DNA of 64,000 nucleotides from Pasteurella skyensis. Its GTDB lineage: Bacteria > Pseudomonadota > Gammaproteobacteria > Enterobacterales > Pasteurellaceae. Location of the stretch: positions 744,001 through 808,000 of the forward strand of contig NZ_CP016180.1 of assembly GCF_013377295.1 (NCBI RefSeq), in the 5' to 3' direction. Below are positions 35,840-45,201 of the stretch, in pieces. The notes beneath the pieces were generated by a model that did not search any database, was not told the DNA's origin, and saw nothing but the letters and a program-made list of their open reading frames with translations. Both the position numbers and the translations under genes were made by a program. Numbering within the stretch: the stretch's first letter is position 1; every line of letters begins with the position of its first letter.

Positions 35840-36862
35840 ATGTCAAAAAATAAAACGCTGCAAATCCGAAATAGCACTGCCGAATTTTTAATATTTACTT
35901 CACAATCAGGGAAAACAAGTATTGAGGCTCGTTATGAAGAGGAAACAATTTGGTTAACTCAGAAACTAATGGCTGAATTATTTGATGTTGGTGTAAACAC
36001 AATAAATTATCACCTCAAAGAAATTTATAAAAGTAAAGAAATTGAGGAAGAACGAACTATTCGAAAATTTAGAATAGTTCAAAGGGAAGGTAAACGAGAG
36101 GTTGAACGCTTAGTTGATTTTTATAATTTAGATGCCATCATTTCTGTTGGCTACCGAGTTAATTCGATTAGAGCAACTCAATTTCGACAATGGGCAACAC
36201 AAGTACTCCGTGAATTTTCAATAAAAGGCTTTGTGCTCGACAAAAAAAGACTGGAAAATGGTTCGTATCTTGGTGAAAACTATTTTGAGGAATTACTTGC
36301 TGAAATACGGGAAATTCGTTTAAGTGAGCGGAATTTCTATCAAAAAATTACTGATATTTACACTACTAGTCTTGATTACAATAAAAATTCTATTATTACA
36401 AAAGAGTTTTTTGCAAAAGTTCAAAATAAGCTTCATTATGGTGTTCACGGACATACAGCTGCTGAGCTTATTTATAAAAGAGCTGACAGTACTCAAAATA
36501 AAATGGGGTTAACCTCTTGGAAAAATAGTCCCGACGGAAAAATTTTAAAAACAGATGTTTCAATTGCTAAAAATTATTTAAAAAAAGAAGAATTAGAAAG
36601 TTTTGGAAAAATTGTCAATGCTTACCTTGATTTAGCTGAAGAACGGGCAAAAAGAAAAATTCCAATGACGATGGAAGATTGGGCAAAACGACTGGATTTA
36701 TTTTTAGAATTTGATGATAGAGAAGTTTTGAAAAATGCAGGAAGTATTTCCGCCGAGATAGCAAAAAAATATGCTGAAAGTGAATTCGAAAAATATCGAA
36801 TTATTCAAGACCAATTATTTAAATCTGATTTTGATAAGTTAGTTGATAAATTGGAAAATTAG
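35840..36862 (+). CDS. RhuM-family protein
   Basis: 340 residues, full length for the virulence RhuM family. EETIWLTQKLMAELFDVGVNTINYHLKEI (about 33-61) is a helix-turn-helix, then IIS VGYRVNS..ATQFRQWATQVLREF (near 117-145). The family is often beside restriction or other defence genes, but its activity is not established. No such partner is seen; an immunity gene follows. Confidence 0.85.
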   Translation: MSKNKTLQIRNSTAEFLIFTSQSGKTSIEARYEEETIWLTQKLMAELFDVGVNTINYHLKEIYKSKEIEEERTIRKFRIVQREGKREVERLVDFYNLDAIISVGYRVNSIRATQFRQWATQVLREFSIKGFVLDKKRLENGSYLGENYFEELLAEIREIRLSERNFYQKITDIYTTSLDYNKNSIITKEFFAKVQNKLHYGVHGHTAAELIYKRADSTQNKMGLTSWKNSPDGKILKTDVSIAKNYLKKEELESFGKIVNAYLDLAEERAKRKIPMTMEDWAKRLDLFLEFDDREVLKNAGSISAEIAKKYAESEFEKYRIIQDQLFKSDFDKLVDKLEN

Positions 36863-36959
36863 TACTAGCTTAGTATAGAGAATATAAACGTAATAGTGTT
36901 TATACTTTTGTTATGTGCAATTTGGAGTGCAGAAATAAAATGGAGGTAGAAAAACAAAA

Positions 36960-37345
36960 ATGATTGAATTTAATGGTTGGGCAATAATTAGGGAATCTTT
37001 TACTGAAAAAGGAGAAGATGAGGAGCTTTTAAATGATATTATATGCAAAATTCAAATGAAAATATCTGAATTAGATTGTGTAAATGAAATTTACTCATTA
37101 AAGTGCTTAAATGGAACTTATCATTTAGGCATTATGGTAAATCATAATCATCAGAATGATAATGTGATTGAATTTTTTAAATGGATTTCAGAAATATCAA
37201 AAGGTTCGTATGGGGTTTTATATATGTTAGATGATGAATGTATTGAAATAGAAATAATTTTAAAGTATGGATTATGAAAAAAGGAAAAATATTTGAACAC
37301 AAGGATACTTATCTTTCACCCATAAATCTTGAAATAGAAGAATAA
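36960..37345 (+). pseudogene. Imm7-family immunity protein, frameshifted
   Basis: The frame from ATG 36960 gives FNGWAIIRES, GSYGVLYMLDDE and stops at 37277 after ILKYGL. In another frame the expected Imm7 tail follows: FKVWIMKKGKIFEHKDTYLSP to TAA 37345. One extra T in the T4 run near 37257-37260 restores a full Imm7 protein of about 128 residues. Imm7 proteins neutralise polymorphic toxins. Either a real one-base loss or a sequencing error. Confidence 0.72.
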
Positions 37346-37376
37346 AAAACTACACATAACATAGTGCATAAATAAT

Positions 37377-37421
37377 AGTGGGTCAGGTGATTACCTCAAA
37401 GTTTGTGCATTTTCACCCGCT
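37377..37421 (+). repeat. intergenic AGCGGGT hairpin, copy 2
   Basis: AGTGGGT at 37377 and ACCCGCT at 37415 enclose the sequence related to 35744-35788. An ordinary uptake-like ACCGCTATAA motif follows at about 37466. Confidence 0.5.
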
Positions 37422-37469
37422 ACGACTATATTAAAGGATGTATTGCAAAAAATAACAAAAATCATACCG

Positions 37470-38204
37470 CTATAAAGCACCCAAAACAGCCTGTTTGATA
37501 CGTAATATTTCATCAAAATCTGCTTGGATAATTTGATTATCATAATCGCTGTTACTACCCATAGCCACATCAGTTTGTGGTGTTTTATTCTGTTGTACTT
37601 TTTTGGCAGAAAAATGAATATTATCTATCCCCGTCGCCTTAACGATCTCTAACGCATTTTCAGAAGTGACCCCTGCCCCTGCCATTATCTGAATACGTCC
37701 GTTGCTTTGTTGCACCAGTTGAGCAATATTTTCTTTGCCTAGCCAAGCAGTTTTTTTCAGTCCAGAAGTCAGCAAACGAGTACAACCAAGATCAATAATT
37801 TGCGCTAATGCTGTTTTAGGATCACGACATAAGTCAAAAGCACGGTGGAAAGTGATTTCCATACCTTGAGCAGTATCTATTAGCTTCTCACAGATTTGCG
37901 TATCAATATCGTGATTGTCAGTTAAAGCACCGATAACCACACCATTAACCCCTAATTCTTTTGCAATTAAAATATCGGTGATCATTATCTCAATTTCAGC
38001 CTGATTAAACACAAAATTACTCGCACGAGGACGGATCATAACGTGATGAGATAAGTCTTTAAAATGAAGTGCTTGTTTAATCAACCCATAAGACGGCGTT
38101 AAACCACCCACAGCCAAAGCAGAGCAGAGTTCTACACGATTTACTTTGGCTTTACTTGCTGTTTCAACAGATTGGATATTATCAATGCAGAGTTCGAATT
38201 TCAT
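37470..38204 (-). CDS. cutC: CutC family protein
   Basis: 244 residues, normal length for the TIM-barrel CutC family. FELCIDNIQSVETASKAKVNRVELCSALAVGG-type start and the block VIGALTDNHDID, EITFHRAFDL, LTSGLKKTA are clear. The name comes from a proposed copper role that is disputed; the cytosolic function is uncertain. Confidence 0.92.
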   Translation of the reverse strand: MKFELCIDNIQSVETASKAKVNRVELCSALAVGGLTPSYGLIKQALHFKDLSHHVMIRPRASNFVFNQAEIEIMITDILIAKELGVNGVVIGALTDNHDIDTQICEKLIDTAQGMEITFHRAFDLCRDPKTALAQIIDLGCTRLLTSGLKKTAWLGKENIAQLVQQSNGRIQIMAGAGVTSENALEIVKATGIDNIHFSAKKVQQNKTPQTDVAMGSNSDYDNQIIQADFDEILRIKQAVLGAL

Positions 38205-38386
38205 AGTTATTAAGTCTGTTTAGAAATAAAGCAAATAATAACGTATAGAATAGTGATTGAATAGTGTTTTTATTATTCGAAATATTTGTAAAAAGTGATG
38301 AAAATCTTACCGCTATAGAAAAATGAAAATTAGTATTGTGTTATTATTTTTCATTATATGTGGAAATAAGTAATAAGGGGAATGTT

Positions 38387-38920
38387 ATGGCAAGGCCAAA
38401 AACAAAAGAAGAGTTGGTTGAAGTAGCTAATATTAATTTTGAAAAACTATGGCAACTTATTTATTCTTTAACTGAAAAAGAGTTTATGACTGAATTTGAT
38501 TTTTCGGCTAACCCTAAATTAAAAGAAGCACACTGGAGACGAGATAAAAATGTGAGAGATATTCTCATTCATTTATACGAATGGCATCAGCTACTGCTCA
38601 ATTGGATTATTAAAAATCAAGCAGGTGAGGTGGTTTCTTTCCTACCTGCACCTTATACTTTTAAAAATATTGCTGAAATGAATATTAAATTTCAAGAGAA
38701 GCATCGAAACACTTCTTATGAACAAGCCGTGAAAATGTTGAAAGATAGTCACAATAAAGTAATGGATATGGTTGATTCATTTACTAATGAAGAATTATTT
38801 ACCAAAAAATATTTTTCGTGGACAGGAACTACTAGTCTTGGAAGTTACTGTATTTCAGGTACATCAAGTCATTATGATTGGGCAATTAAGAAGTTGAAGA
38901 TGCATAAGAAATATGTTTAA
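38387..38920 (+). CDS. DfsB/ClbS family protein
   Basis: 177 residues from the ATG at 38387 (AAGGGG ahead). ARPKTKEELVEVANINFEKL at the start, HWRRDKNVRDILIHLYEWHQLLLNW (near 55-79) and SHYDWAIKKLK at the end match this four-helix DinB-like family. The best known member, ClbS, protects against colibactin; most members have no assigned substrate. Confidence 0.82.
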   Translation: MARPKTKEELVEVANINFEKLWQLIYSLTEKEFMTEFDFSANPKLKEAHWRRDKNVRDILIHLYEWHQLLLNWIIKNQAGEVVSFLPAPYTFKNIAEMNIKFQEKHRNTSYEQAVKMLKDSHNKVMDMVDSFTNEELFTKKYFSWTGTTSLGSYCISGTSSHYDWAIKKLKMHKKYV

Positions 38921-38949
38921 CACTGCGTAATTTTATTTTATAAAACTAT

Positions 38950-38978
38950 GCGACAACTCTAAAAATATATAGTATAAT
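38950..38978 (+). promoter_or_regulatory. sigma-70 promoter for pnp
   Basis: GCGACA at 38950 and TATAAT at 38973 with a 17-base spacer, 144 bases ahead of pnp. The long leader after it could carry the RNase III-cleaved hairpin known for pnp autoregulation. Confidence 0.55.
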
Positions 38979-39121
38979 ACGACAGTTTTATTTCTGTGTA
39001 CTGAGAGGCGGCTATCAAAAGTTATTTTTCTACCTATGAATAAGGGTAAGATGATTTTTGCTAGTCGCAATTTTTTAGGAATAAAACAGAACCTTAGATA
39101 TTTAACTTAACAGGTAATGTA

Positions 39122-41278
39122 ATGAATCCAATTGTAAAACAATTTAAATACGGTCAACACACCGTAACACTAGAAACGGGTGCAATCGCTCGTCAAGCAA
39201 CAGCAGCCGTAATGGCAAGTATGGACGATACAACCGTATTCGTTTCAGTCGTAGCAAAAAAAGAAATGCGTGAAGGACAAGATTTCTTCCCATTAACCGT
39301 AAACTATCAAGAGCGTACTTACGCAGCAGGTCGTATTCCAGGTGGTTTCTTTAAACGTGAAGGGCGTCCTTCTGAAGGCGAAACCTTAACAGCTCGTTTA
39401 ATTGACCGTCCTATTCGTCCTTTATTCCCTGAAGGTTTCTTAAATGAAATCCAAATTGTTGCGACAGTGGTGTCTGTCAATCCTCAAATTGGTCCAGATT
39501 TAGTGGCAATGATCGGTGCATCAGCAGCACTTTCATTATCAGGTGTACCTTTTAATGGTCCTATCGGTGCAGCACGTGTTGGTTTTATTAATGATCAATT
39601 CGTTCTTAACCCAACTATTTCTGAGCAAGCAATCAGCCGTTTAGATTTAGTGGTTGCTGGTACGCAAAATGCGGTATTAATGGTTGAATCTGAAGCAGAT
39701 ATTTTATCAGAAGAGCAGATGTTAGCAGCGGTTGTGTTTGGTCACGAACAACAACAAGTTGTAATCCAAAACATCAATGAATTAGTTGCAGAAGCAGGTA
39801 AACCTCGTTGGGATTGGAAAGCACCTGAACCAAATACAGCGTTAATCGAAAAAGTGACGGCATTAGCTGAGTCTCGTATTGGCGATGCGTTCCGTATTAT
39901 TGAAAAACAAGAACGTTATGCAAAAATTGATGAAATCAAAGCAGATGTTATTGCACAATTATCGGCAGAAATAGAAAGTGAAGAAGTTTCTGAAGGTGAA
40001 ATTGTTGATATTATCACTTCTTTGGAGAGTAAAGTTGTACGTGGTCGTGTAATTGCGGGTGAACCTCGTATTGATGGTCGTACCAAAGAAACCGTTCGTG
40101 CGTTAGACATTTGTACTGGTGTACTTCCACGTACTCACGGTTCTGCAATCTTTACTCGTGGTGAAACACAAGCATTAGTAGTCGCAACATTAGGTACTGA
40201 ACGTGATGCTCAAAATATTGATGAATTAACAGGTGAAAAATCAGATCGTTTCTTATTCCATTATAATTTCCCTCCATATTCTGTAGGTGAAACTGGAATG
40301 GTTGGTTCGCCAAAACGTCGTGAAATTGGTCACGGTCGTTTAGCAAAACGTGGTGTTTTAGCTGTTATGCCAAGTGCAGAAGAATTCCCTTATGTTGTGC
40401 GTGTTGTTTCTGAAATTACAGAATCAAACGGTTCTTCATCAATGGCGTCTGTGTGTGGTGCTTCATTAGCATTGATGGATGCAGGTGTGCCTATTAAATC
40501 AGCGGTTGCAGGTATTGCAATGGGCTTAGTAAAAGAAGGTGATGATTTTGTTGTTCTTTCTGATATCTTAGGTGATGAAGATCATTTAGGTGATATGGAC
40601 TTTAAAGTTGCAGGATCTCGTGACGGTGTAACGGCGTTGCAAATGGATATCAAAATTGAAGGGATTACCCCTGAAATTATGCGTATCGCATTAAACCAAG
40701 CAAAAGGTGCGAGAATGCACATTTTAGGCGTGATGGAACAAGCAATTGCAGGTCCTCGTGAAGAGATTTCAGATTTTGCACCAAGAATTTATACCATTAA
40801 AATCGATCCTAAGAAAATCAAAGATGTAATCGGTAAAGGTGGGGCAACAATTCGTTCATTAACGGAAGAAACAGGTACTTCAATTGATATCGATGATGAC
40901 GGTACTGTTAAAATTGCCGCAACTGATGGCAATGCAGCGAAAAGAGTAATGGCACGTATCGAAGAAATTACAGCAGAAGTTGAAGTGAATACTGTGTATA
41001 GCGGTAAAGTGACTCGCGTTGTAGATTTCGGTGCATTTGTCTCTATTTTAGGTGGTAAAGAAGGGTTAGTTCATATTTCTCAAATTGCAGAAGAGCGAGT
41101 AGAGAAAGTGGGTGACTATCTGACACTGGGTCAAGAAGTAAATGTAAAAGTGGTTGAAATCGATCGTCAAGGGCGTATTCGCTTAACGATGAAAGGTATC
41201 GAAGCGACACCAGTAACAGAAGAATTACCACAAGAAGAAACTGAAACTGTTTTAGAAGTAGAACAGACAGAAGAATAA
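39122..41278 (+). CDS. pnp: polynucleotide phosphorylase
   Basis: 718 residues, full length. Two RNase PH-type domains: the first at about 10-230 with [29 protein letters not shown], the second at about 320-545 with [19 protein letters not shown] holding the catalytic aspartates. Then a KH domain ([16 protein letters not shown] near 562) and an S1 domain ([26 protein letters not shown] near 622). It degrades RNA 3'-5' using phosphate. deaD follows directly; in E. coli nlpI lies between them. Confidence 0.97.
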   Translation: MNPIVKQFKYGQHTVTLETGAIARQATAAVMASMDDTTVFVSVVAKKEMREGQDFFPLTVNYQERTYAAGRIPGGFFKREGRPSEGETLTARLIDRPIRPLFPEGFLNEIQIVATVVSVNPQIGPDLVAMIGASAALSLSGVPFNGPIGAARVGFINDQFVLNPTISEQAISRLDLVVAGTQNAVLMVESEADILSEEQMLAAVVFGHEQQQVVIQNINELVAEAGKPRWDWKAPEPNTALIEKVTALAESRIGDAFRIIEKQERYAKIDEIKADVIAQLSAEIESEEVSEGEIVDIITSLESKVVRGRVIAGEPRIDGRTKETVRALDICTGVLPRTHGSAIFTRGETQALVVATLGTERDAQNIDELTGEKSDRFLFHYNFPPYSVGETGMVGSPKRREIGHGRLAKRGVLAVMPSAEEFPYVVRVVSEITESNGSSSMASVCGASLALMDAGVPIKSAVAGIAMGLVKEGDDFVVLSDILGDEDHLGDMDFKVAGSRDGVTALQMDIKIEGITPEIMRIALNQAKGARMHILGVMEQAIAGPREEISDFAPRIYTIKIDPKKIKDVIGKGGATIRSLTEETGTSIDIDDDGTVKIAATDGNAAKRVMARIEEITAEVEVNTVYSGKVTRVVDFGAFVSILGGKEGLVHISQIAEERVEKVGDYLTLGQEVNVKVVEIDRQGRIRLTMKGIEATPVTEELPQEETETVLEVEQTEE

Positions 41279-41303
41279 TAAAGAGAATTTATTATTAAAT
41301 TAC

Positions 41304-41331
41304 GTGGAGACAGGGCGTGCCCTGTCTCTAC
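41304..41331. repeat. near-perfect GAGACAGGGC inverted repeat after pnp
   Basis: GAGACAGGGC and GCCCTGTCTC pair over ten bases around a two-base loop, with three more outer pairs. No T run follows. It resembles widespread short palindromic repeats of the form GAGACAGGGCNNGCCCTGTCTC. The remainder of 41332-41689 is the deaD leader with one uptake-like pair. Confidence 0.6.
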
Positions 41332-41530
41332 AGTGTTTTATGATTATTTTTATAAAACACAACTGCAAAACAAACACTCAAATTAATCAAATTGAAAAGG
41401 GAATAGAATACCTTTTCCGTCTAATTAGCAGGTCTGGTGAACAACTTCATTGAGTATCGTTTTGCTTTATTAAATCAGTTGGTAAATTAACTGATTTACA
41501 ATCCCGTTATTGTTGGGAAAATTGAAACGA

Positions 41531-41586
41531 TGAAGCGGTCAGATTTGTGTAAAAATTTGCAAATTTTTATCAAAATCATATCGCTA
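41531..41586. repeat. paired uptake-signal-like motifs in the deaD leader
   Basis: GAAGCGGTCAGATTT at 41532 and an inverted imperfect partner CATATCGCTAT near 41578 with AAAAATTTGCAAATTTTT between. The long leader (about 400 bases) recalls cold-shock control of deaD, but no specific element is identifiable. Confidence 0.45.
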
Positions 41587-41689
41587 TACTCAGGAATAGT
41601 TAAACAGGATCAACTGCTTAACCCTCAACAATGCAATTTTTTTATTCAATGAAAAGCCGTAGGGCTTATTCATTATTTTTTGGACTTAT

Positions 41690-43555
41690 ATGACTACAGA
41701 AACACAAACTCAAATAGATACTGAGACTCAAGTTGAAACACAAACTTTCGCCGATTTAGGCTTACCAGCAGCATTACTTGATGCTGTAACAGGTATGGGA
41801 TTCGTTACACCGTCACCAATTCAATTAGAATGTATTCCACATTTATTAAATGGTAATGACGTATTAGGTATGGCACAAACAGGAAGCGGTAAAACTGCAG
41901 CGTTTGGCTTACCACTATTAGCACACATTGCACCAAGTCAGCGTTATCCACAAATGTTGGTAATGGCACCAACGCGTGAATTAGCGATTCAAGTAGCTGA
42001 TGCACTAGAACAATTTTCAAAAAATATTAAAGGGTTAAATGTTGTTACCGTTTATGGTGGGCAGCGTTATGATATCCAACTTCGTGCCTTAAAACAGGGT
42101 GCACACGTTGTGGTGGGAACACCGGGACGTATTTTAGACCATATTCGTCGTAAAACGTTAGATCTGTCACGCTTAAAAGCAATCGTATTGGATGAAGCAG
42201 ATGAAATGTTGCGTATGGGCTTTATTGATGATGTTGAAACCGTAATGGCGGAATTACCAGAAGATCATCAAACGGCACTATTCTCTGCAACAATGCCAGA
42301 AGCGATTCGTCGTATTACACGTCGTTTTATGAAAGATCCTAAAGAAGTCAAAATTAAAGCAACCCAAAACTCAGCACCAGATATCGAACAACGTTATTGG
42401 TTAGTGAATGGTTTTCGTAAAAATGAAGCATTATTACGCTTTTTAGAAGTAGAAGATTTTGATGCATCAATTATCTTTACTCGCACAAAATCGGCAACGA
42501 CGGATGTAACAGAATTATTAGAGCGTAATGGTTTTCGTGTGGCGGCATTAAATGGTGATATGACACAGGTTGCACGTGAGCAAACCTTAGAGCGTTTAAA
42601 ATCAGGACGTTTAGATATCGTGGTTGCAACAGATGTTGCAGCTCGTGGTATTGATATTGATCGTATTAGCTTAGTGGTAAACTATGATATTCCATTAGAT
42701 TCAGAGAGTTATGTACACCGTATCGGTCGTACAGGTCGTGCAGGACGTTCAGGTAAAGCATTATTATTTGTTGATCCTAGAGAGCGTCGTTTATTACGTA
42801 ATGTTGAACACTTGATGAAGAAAAAAATTGATGAGGTTCAAGTGCCTGATCACGCAATGTTAATGGAAAGTCGTAGTGAGAAATTTAAAAAACAAATTTC
42901 TAAACAGTTAGAACACCGTGATTTAGAAATGTATCGTCAATTATTGGAAGATTTATTTACCGCAGATCAAGATCACGAAGAATTAGCGGCAGCAATGATG
43001 ATGATGTTAACCCAGAAGAAAAAATTAATTCTTCCTCCTGATCCAAAACCTCGTCCTGCAAGAGCAGAGCGTAGAAATGATCGTGATGGTGGACGTAATG
43101 AACGTCGTGGTGGTCGTGAGCATCGTGAAGGTAACGGTGTAAAAATGGATATGTACCGTATTGAACTAGGGCGTGAAGATGGTGTTGAAGTTCGTCATAT
43201 CGTAGGTGCAATTGCGAATGAAGGAGATATTAACAGCCGTTATATTGGTCATATCAAATTATTTGATAAACACTCAACCTTAGAATTGCCACAAGGCTTA
43301 CCAAAACATATCGTACAGCACTTTGCGAATAAATCACGTGTATTGAATAAACCAATGCAAATGTCATTTATCGGTGAAGCAGAGCAGCAATCAGGTGGTG
43401 GTCGCCGTGATGGTGGCAGAGGACGTGGTCGCTCAGAAGGTGGACGAGGACGTTCAGAAGGCAACCGTTCAAATAGCAGAGGTCGTAAAGAGAGCGGCGG
43501 TTTTAAAGAAAAACGCTTTAATGATAGACGTTCAGATAAGCGCAGTAGCCGTTAA
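41690..43555 (+). CDS. deaD: DEAD-box RNA helicase
   Basis: 621 residues. Motif I AQTGSGKT (62-69), DEAD near 168, SAT near 198, and RGIDI and [13 protein letters not shown] in the second RecA-like domain. A DbpA-type RNA-binding domain ([20 protein letters not shown]) follows near 485. The end is an Arg/Gly-rich tail. This is the cold-shock helicase acting in ribosome assembly and RNA decay. Its place behind pnp fits joint work in RNA turnover. Confidence 0.95.
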   Translation: MTTETQTQIDTETQVETQTFADLGLPAALLDAVTGMGFVTPSPIQLECIPHLLNGNDVLGMAQTGSGKTAAFGLPLLAHIAPSQRYPQMLVMAPTRELAIQVADALEQFSKNIKGLNVVTVYGGQRYDIQLRALKQGAHVVVGTPGRILDHIRRKTLDLSRLKAIVLDEADEMLRMGFIDDVETVMAELPEDHQTALFSATMPEAIRRITRRFMKDPKEVKIKATQNSAPDIEQRYWLVNGFRKNEALLRFLEVEDFDASIIFTRTKSATTDVTELLERNGFRVAALNGDMTQVAREQTLERLKSGRLDIVVATDVAARGIDIDRISLVVNYDIPLDSESYVHRIGRTGRAGRSGKALLFVDPRERRLLRNVEHLMKKKIDEVQVPDHAMLMESRSEKFKKQISKQLEHRDLEMYRQLLEDLFTADQDHEELAAAMMMMLTQKKKLILPPDPKPRPARAERRNDRDGGRNERRGGREHREGNGVKMDMYRIELGREDGVEVRHIVGAIANEGDINSRYIGHIKLFDKHSTLELPQGLPKHIVQHFANKSRVLNKPMQMSFIGEAEQQSGGGRRDGGRGRGRSEGGRGRSEGNRSNSRGRKESGGFKEKRFNDRRSDKRSSR

Positions 43556-43582
43556 TTTATAAAAGTTAACACTACACAAGTC

Positions 43583-43628
43583 AAGCTAGGAAGTTTTTGG
43601 TTTATACCATTTTTCCTAGCTTTTTATT
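43583..43628 (+). terminator. Rho-independent terminator after deaD
   Basis: AAGCTAGGAA at 43583 pairs perfectly with TTCCTAGCTT at 43613, followed by TTTTT. Confidence 0.9.
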
Positions 43629-43678
43629 TATTAAAATTCAGGTTAAAATAACCTCCTTAAATTTAATTTATATTAATT

Positions 43679-44566
43679 ATGTCAAATCAAATAAATTTTT
43701 CACATTTTCCTACAGCAATAGAAATACATATCCAAAATGGAGATCATCGTTGGTTGAAACGTTCTCGTGATATAAGTCGCTATTTTATGGCACGAGTACA
43801 ATGCAGAGGATATTCTCAACCATTGTTGGATTTTTTAAATAATAACGACGTTTGGGCAACCTTATTTAAACAAAATATTCATCGTTTTAATGCACTTTTG
43901 TTTAAATATGCCGATAAGCGTTTTTCTCCTAAACAGCGTTTAGAGGCTATTTGTCAAAATTTTGATGAAATGCAATTACAAATCGGTCAACAAAATTGTC
44001 AAAAGCTAGTGAGTTCAGGCACAATAAAATTAGTTCAACTTACGGATGAATTTTCTTTAAATTTAGATATTTATAATATCGATCCTTTTGAAGGTTTTTT
44101 CTCTTTGAGTTTAGTCGATAGTGAAAATCATCATCTTTACAATGCATCCTTTACTTTTCTTAATGAAAATAAATTATTAATTACCTGTATTCAAGGGCCA
44201 AAGGGCGCTGATGCACAAAATATTGTAAAAAATCTGACGAAAAAATTACACGGAATGCGACCAATGTATTTATTAGTTGAAGCCTTTCGTTTACTGGCTC
44301 AAGGAATGAATCAAGAGCTAGTGGGTATTCCATTAGAATATCAAGTCAAAAAACGTTGGTATGGAGCACAAAAAGTCTATTTTGATTACAATGCTTTCTG
44401 GAAAGAAAATGAGGCAACATTAGCCAATGGTTATTGGCATCTTTCATCACAAATAGAGCGCCGTGATTTAAACGAAGTAGCAACTAAGAAACGCTCAATG
44501 TATCGCAAACGTTACATAATGTTTGATTTGATGGAAGCGGAAATAATGAAAGAAATCAAGGTGTAA
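43679..44566 (+). CDS. VirK/YbjX family protein (DUF535)
   Basis: 295 residues. Landmarks are RSRDISRYFMARVQCRGYSQPLLDFL at the start, YNASFTFLNENKLLITCIQGPKG near 160, and VQCR... and QVKKRWYGAQKVYFDYNAFWKE near 220. The family links to outer-membrane stress and peptide resistance in enterobacteria; no enzyme activity is known. tadA follows after one base, so they form an operon. Confidence 0.85.
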   Translation: MSNQINFSHFPTAIEIHIQNGDHRWLKRSRDISRYFMARVQCRGYSQPLLDFLNNNDVWATLFKQNIHRFNALLFKYADKRFSPKQRLEAICQNFDEMQLQIGQQNCQKLVSSGTIKLVQLTDEFSLNLDIYNIDPFEGFFSLSLVDSENHHLYNASFTFLNENKLLITCIQGPKGADAQNIVKNLTKKLHGMRPMYLLVEAFRLLAQGMNQELVGIPLEYQVKKRWYGAQKVYFDYNAFWKENEATLANGYWHLSSQIERRDLNEVATKKRSMYRKRYIMFDLMEAEIMKEIKV

Positions 44567-44567
44567 A

Positions 44568-45086
44568 ATGTTTATTCAACCCACACAAAACCACTGTTCT
44601 TTGGCTATTTCAGAAGAAGATGAACACTTTATAAAGTATGCCTTAACGCTGGCAGACAAAGCGGAAGCAGAGGGTGAAATCCCTGTTGGGGCTGTGTTGG
44701 TTGATAATCAAGGCAACATCATTGGAGAGGGTTATAATCAATCTATTTCCCTCTGCGATCCAACGGCTCACGCCGAAATTCAAGCGGTACGATCTGCGGC
44801 AAAATTTACAAAAAATTACCGTTTATTAAATACTACCCTCTATGTTACTTTAGAACCTTGTTCAATGTGTGCAGGAGCCATTTTACACAGCCGAATAGGA
44901 CGTTTAGTATTTGGTGCCAGCGATTATAAAACGGGAGCGGTAGGCTCTCGTTATCACCTATTTGAAGATTACAAAATGAACCACTTTTTAGAGATTCAAG
45001 GAGGGGTTTTGAAAGAACAATGTAGTCACAAAATCAGACAGTTTTTTAAGAAAAGACGTAATGAGAAAAGTAAAATCACTGCTTAA
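44568..45086 (+). CDS. tadA: tRNA-specific adenosine deaminase
   Basis: 172 residues. His68 and Glu70 in TAHAEIQAV, and Cys98 and Cys101 in PCSMCAG, are the zinc and proton-shuttle residues of this cytidine-deaminase fold. It converts A34 to inosine in tRNA-Arg(ACG). The start is one base after the VirK/YbjX stop; a slightly later start is also possible because the first 15 residues are not conserved. Confidence 0.94.
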   Translation: MFIQPTQNHCSLAISEEDEHFIKYALTLADKAEAEGEIPVGAVLVDNQGNIIGEGYNQSISLCDPTAHAEIQAVRSAAKFTKNYRLLNTTLYVTLEPCSMCAGAILHSRIGRLVFGASDYKTGAVGSRYHLFEDYKMNHFLEIQGGVLKEQCSHKIRQFFKKRRNEKSKITA

Positions 45087-45201
45087 TTGCTAATTTTATT
45101 TTTATAAGAATTTACTAAAATAGAGTATTCTAATATGCTAGAATCAATTGATATACATCATCTATTAGCCTAATTTAGATGTAGGTAAAAAAGGAACATA
45201 T

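Noticed and set aside
39122-43555. Additional long open frames opposite or across pnp and deaD
   Set aside because: They follow from codon bias in highly expressed genes; no ribosome sites or recognisable protein sequence.
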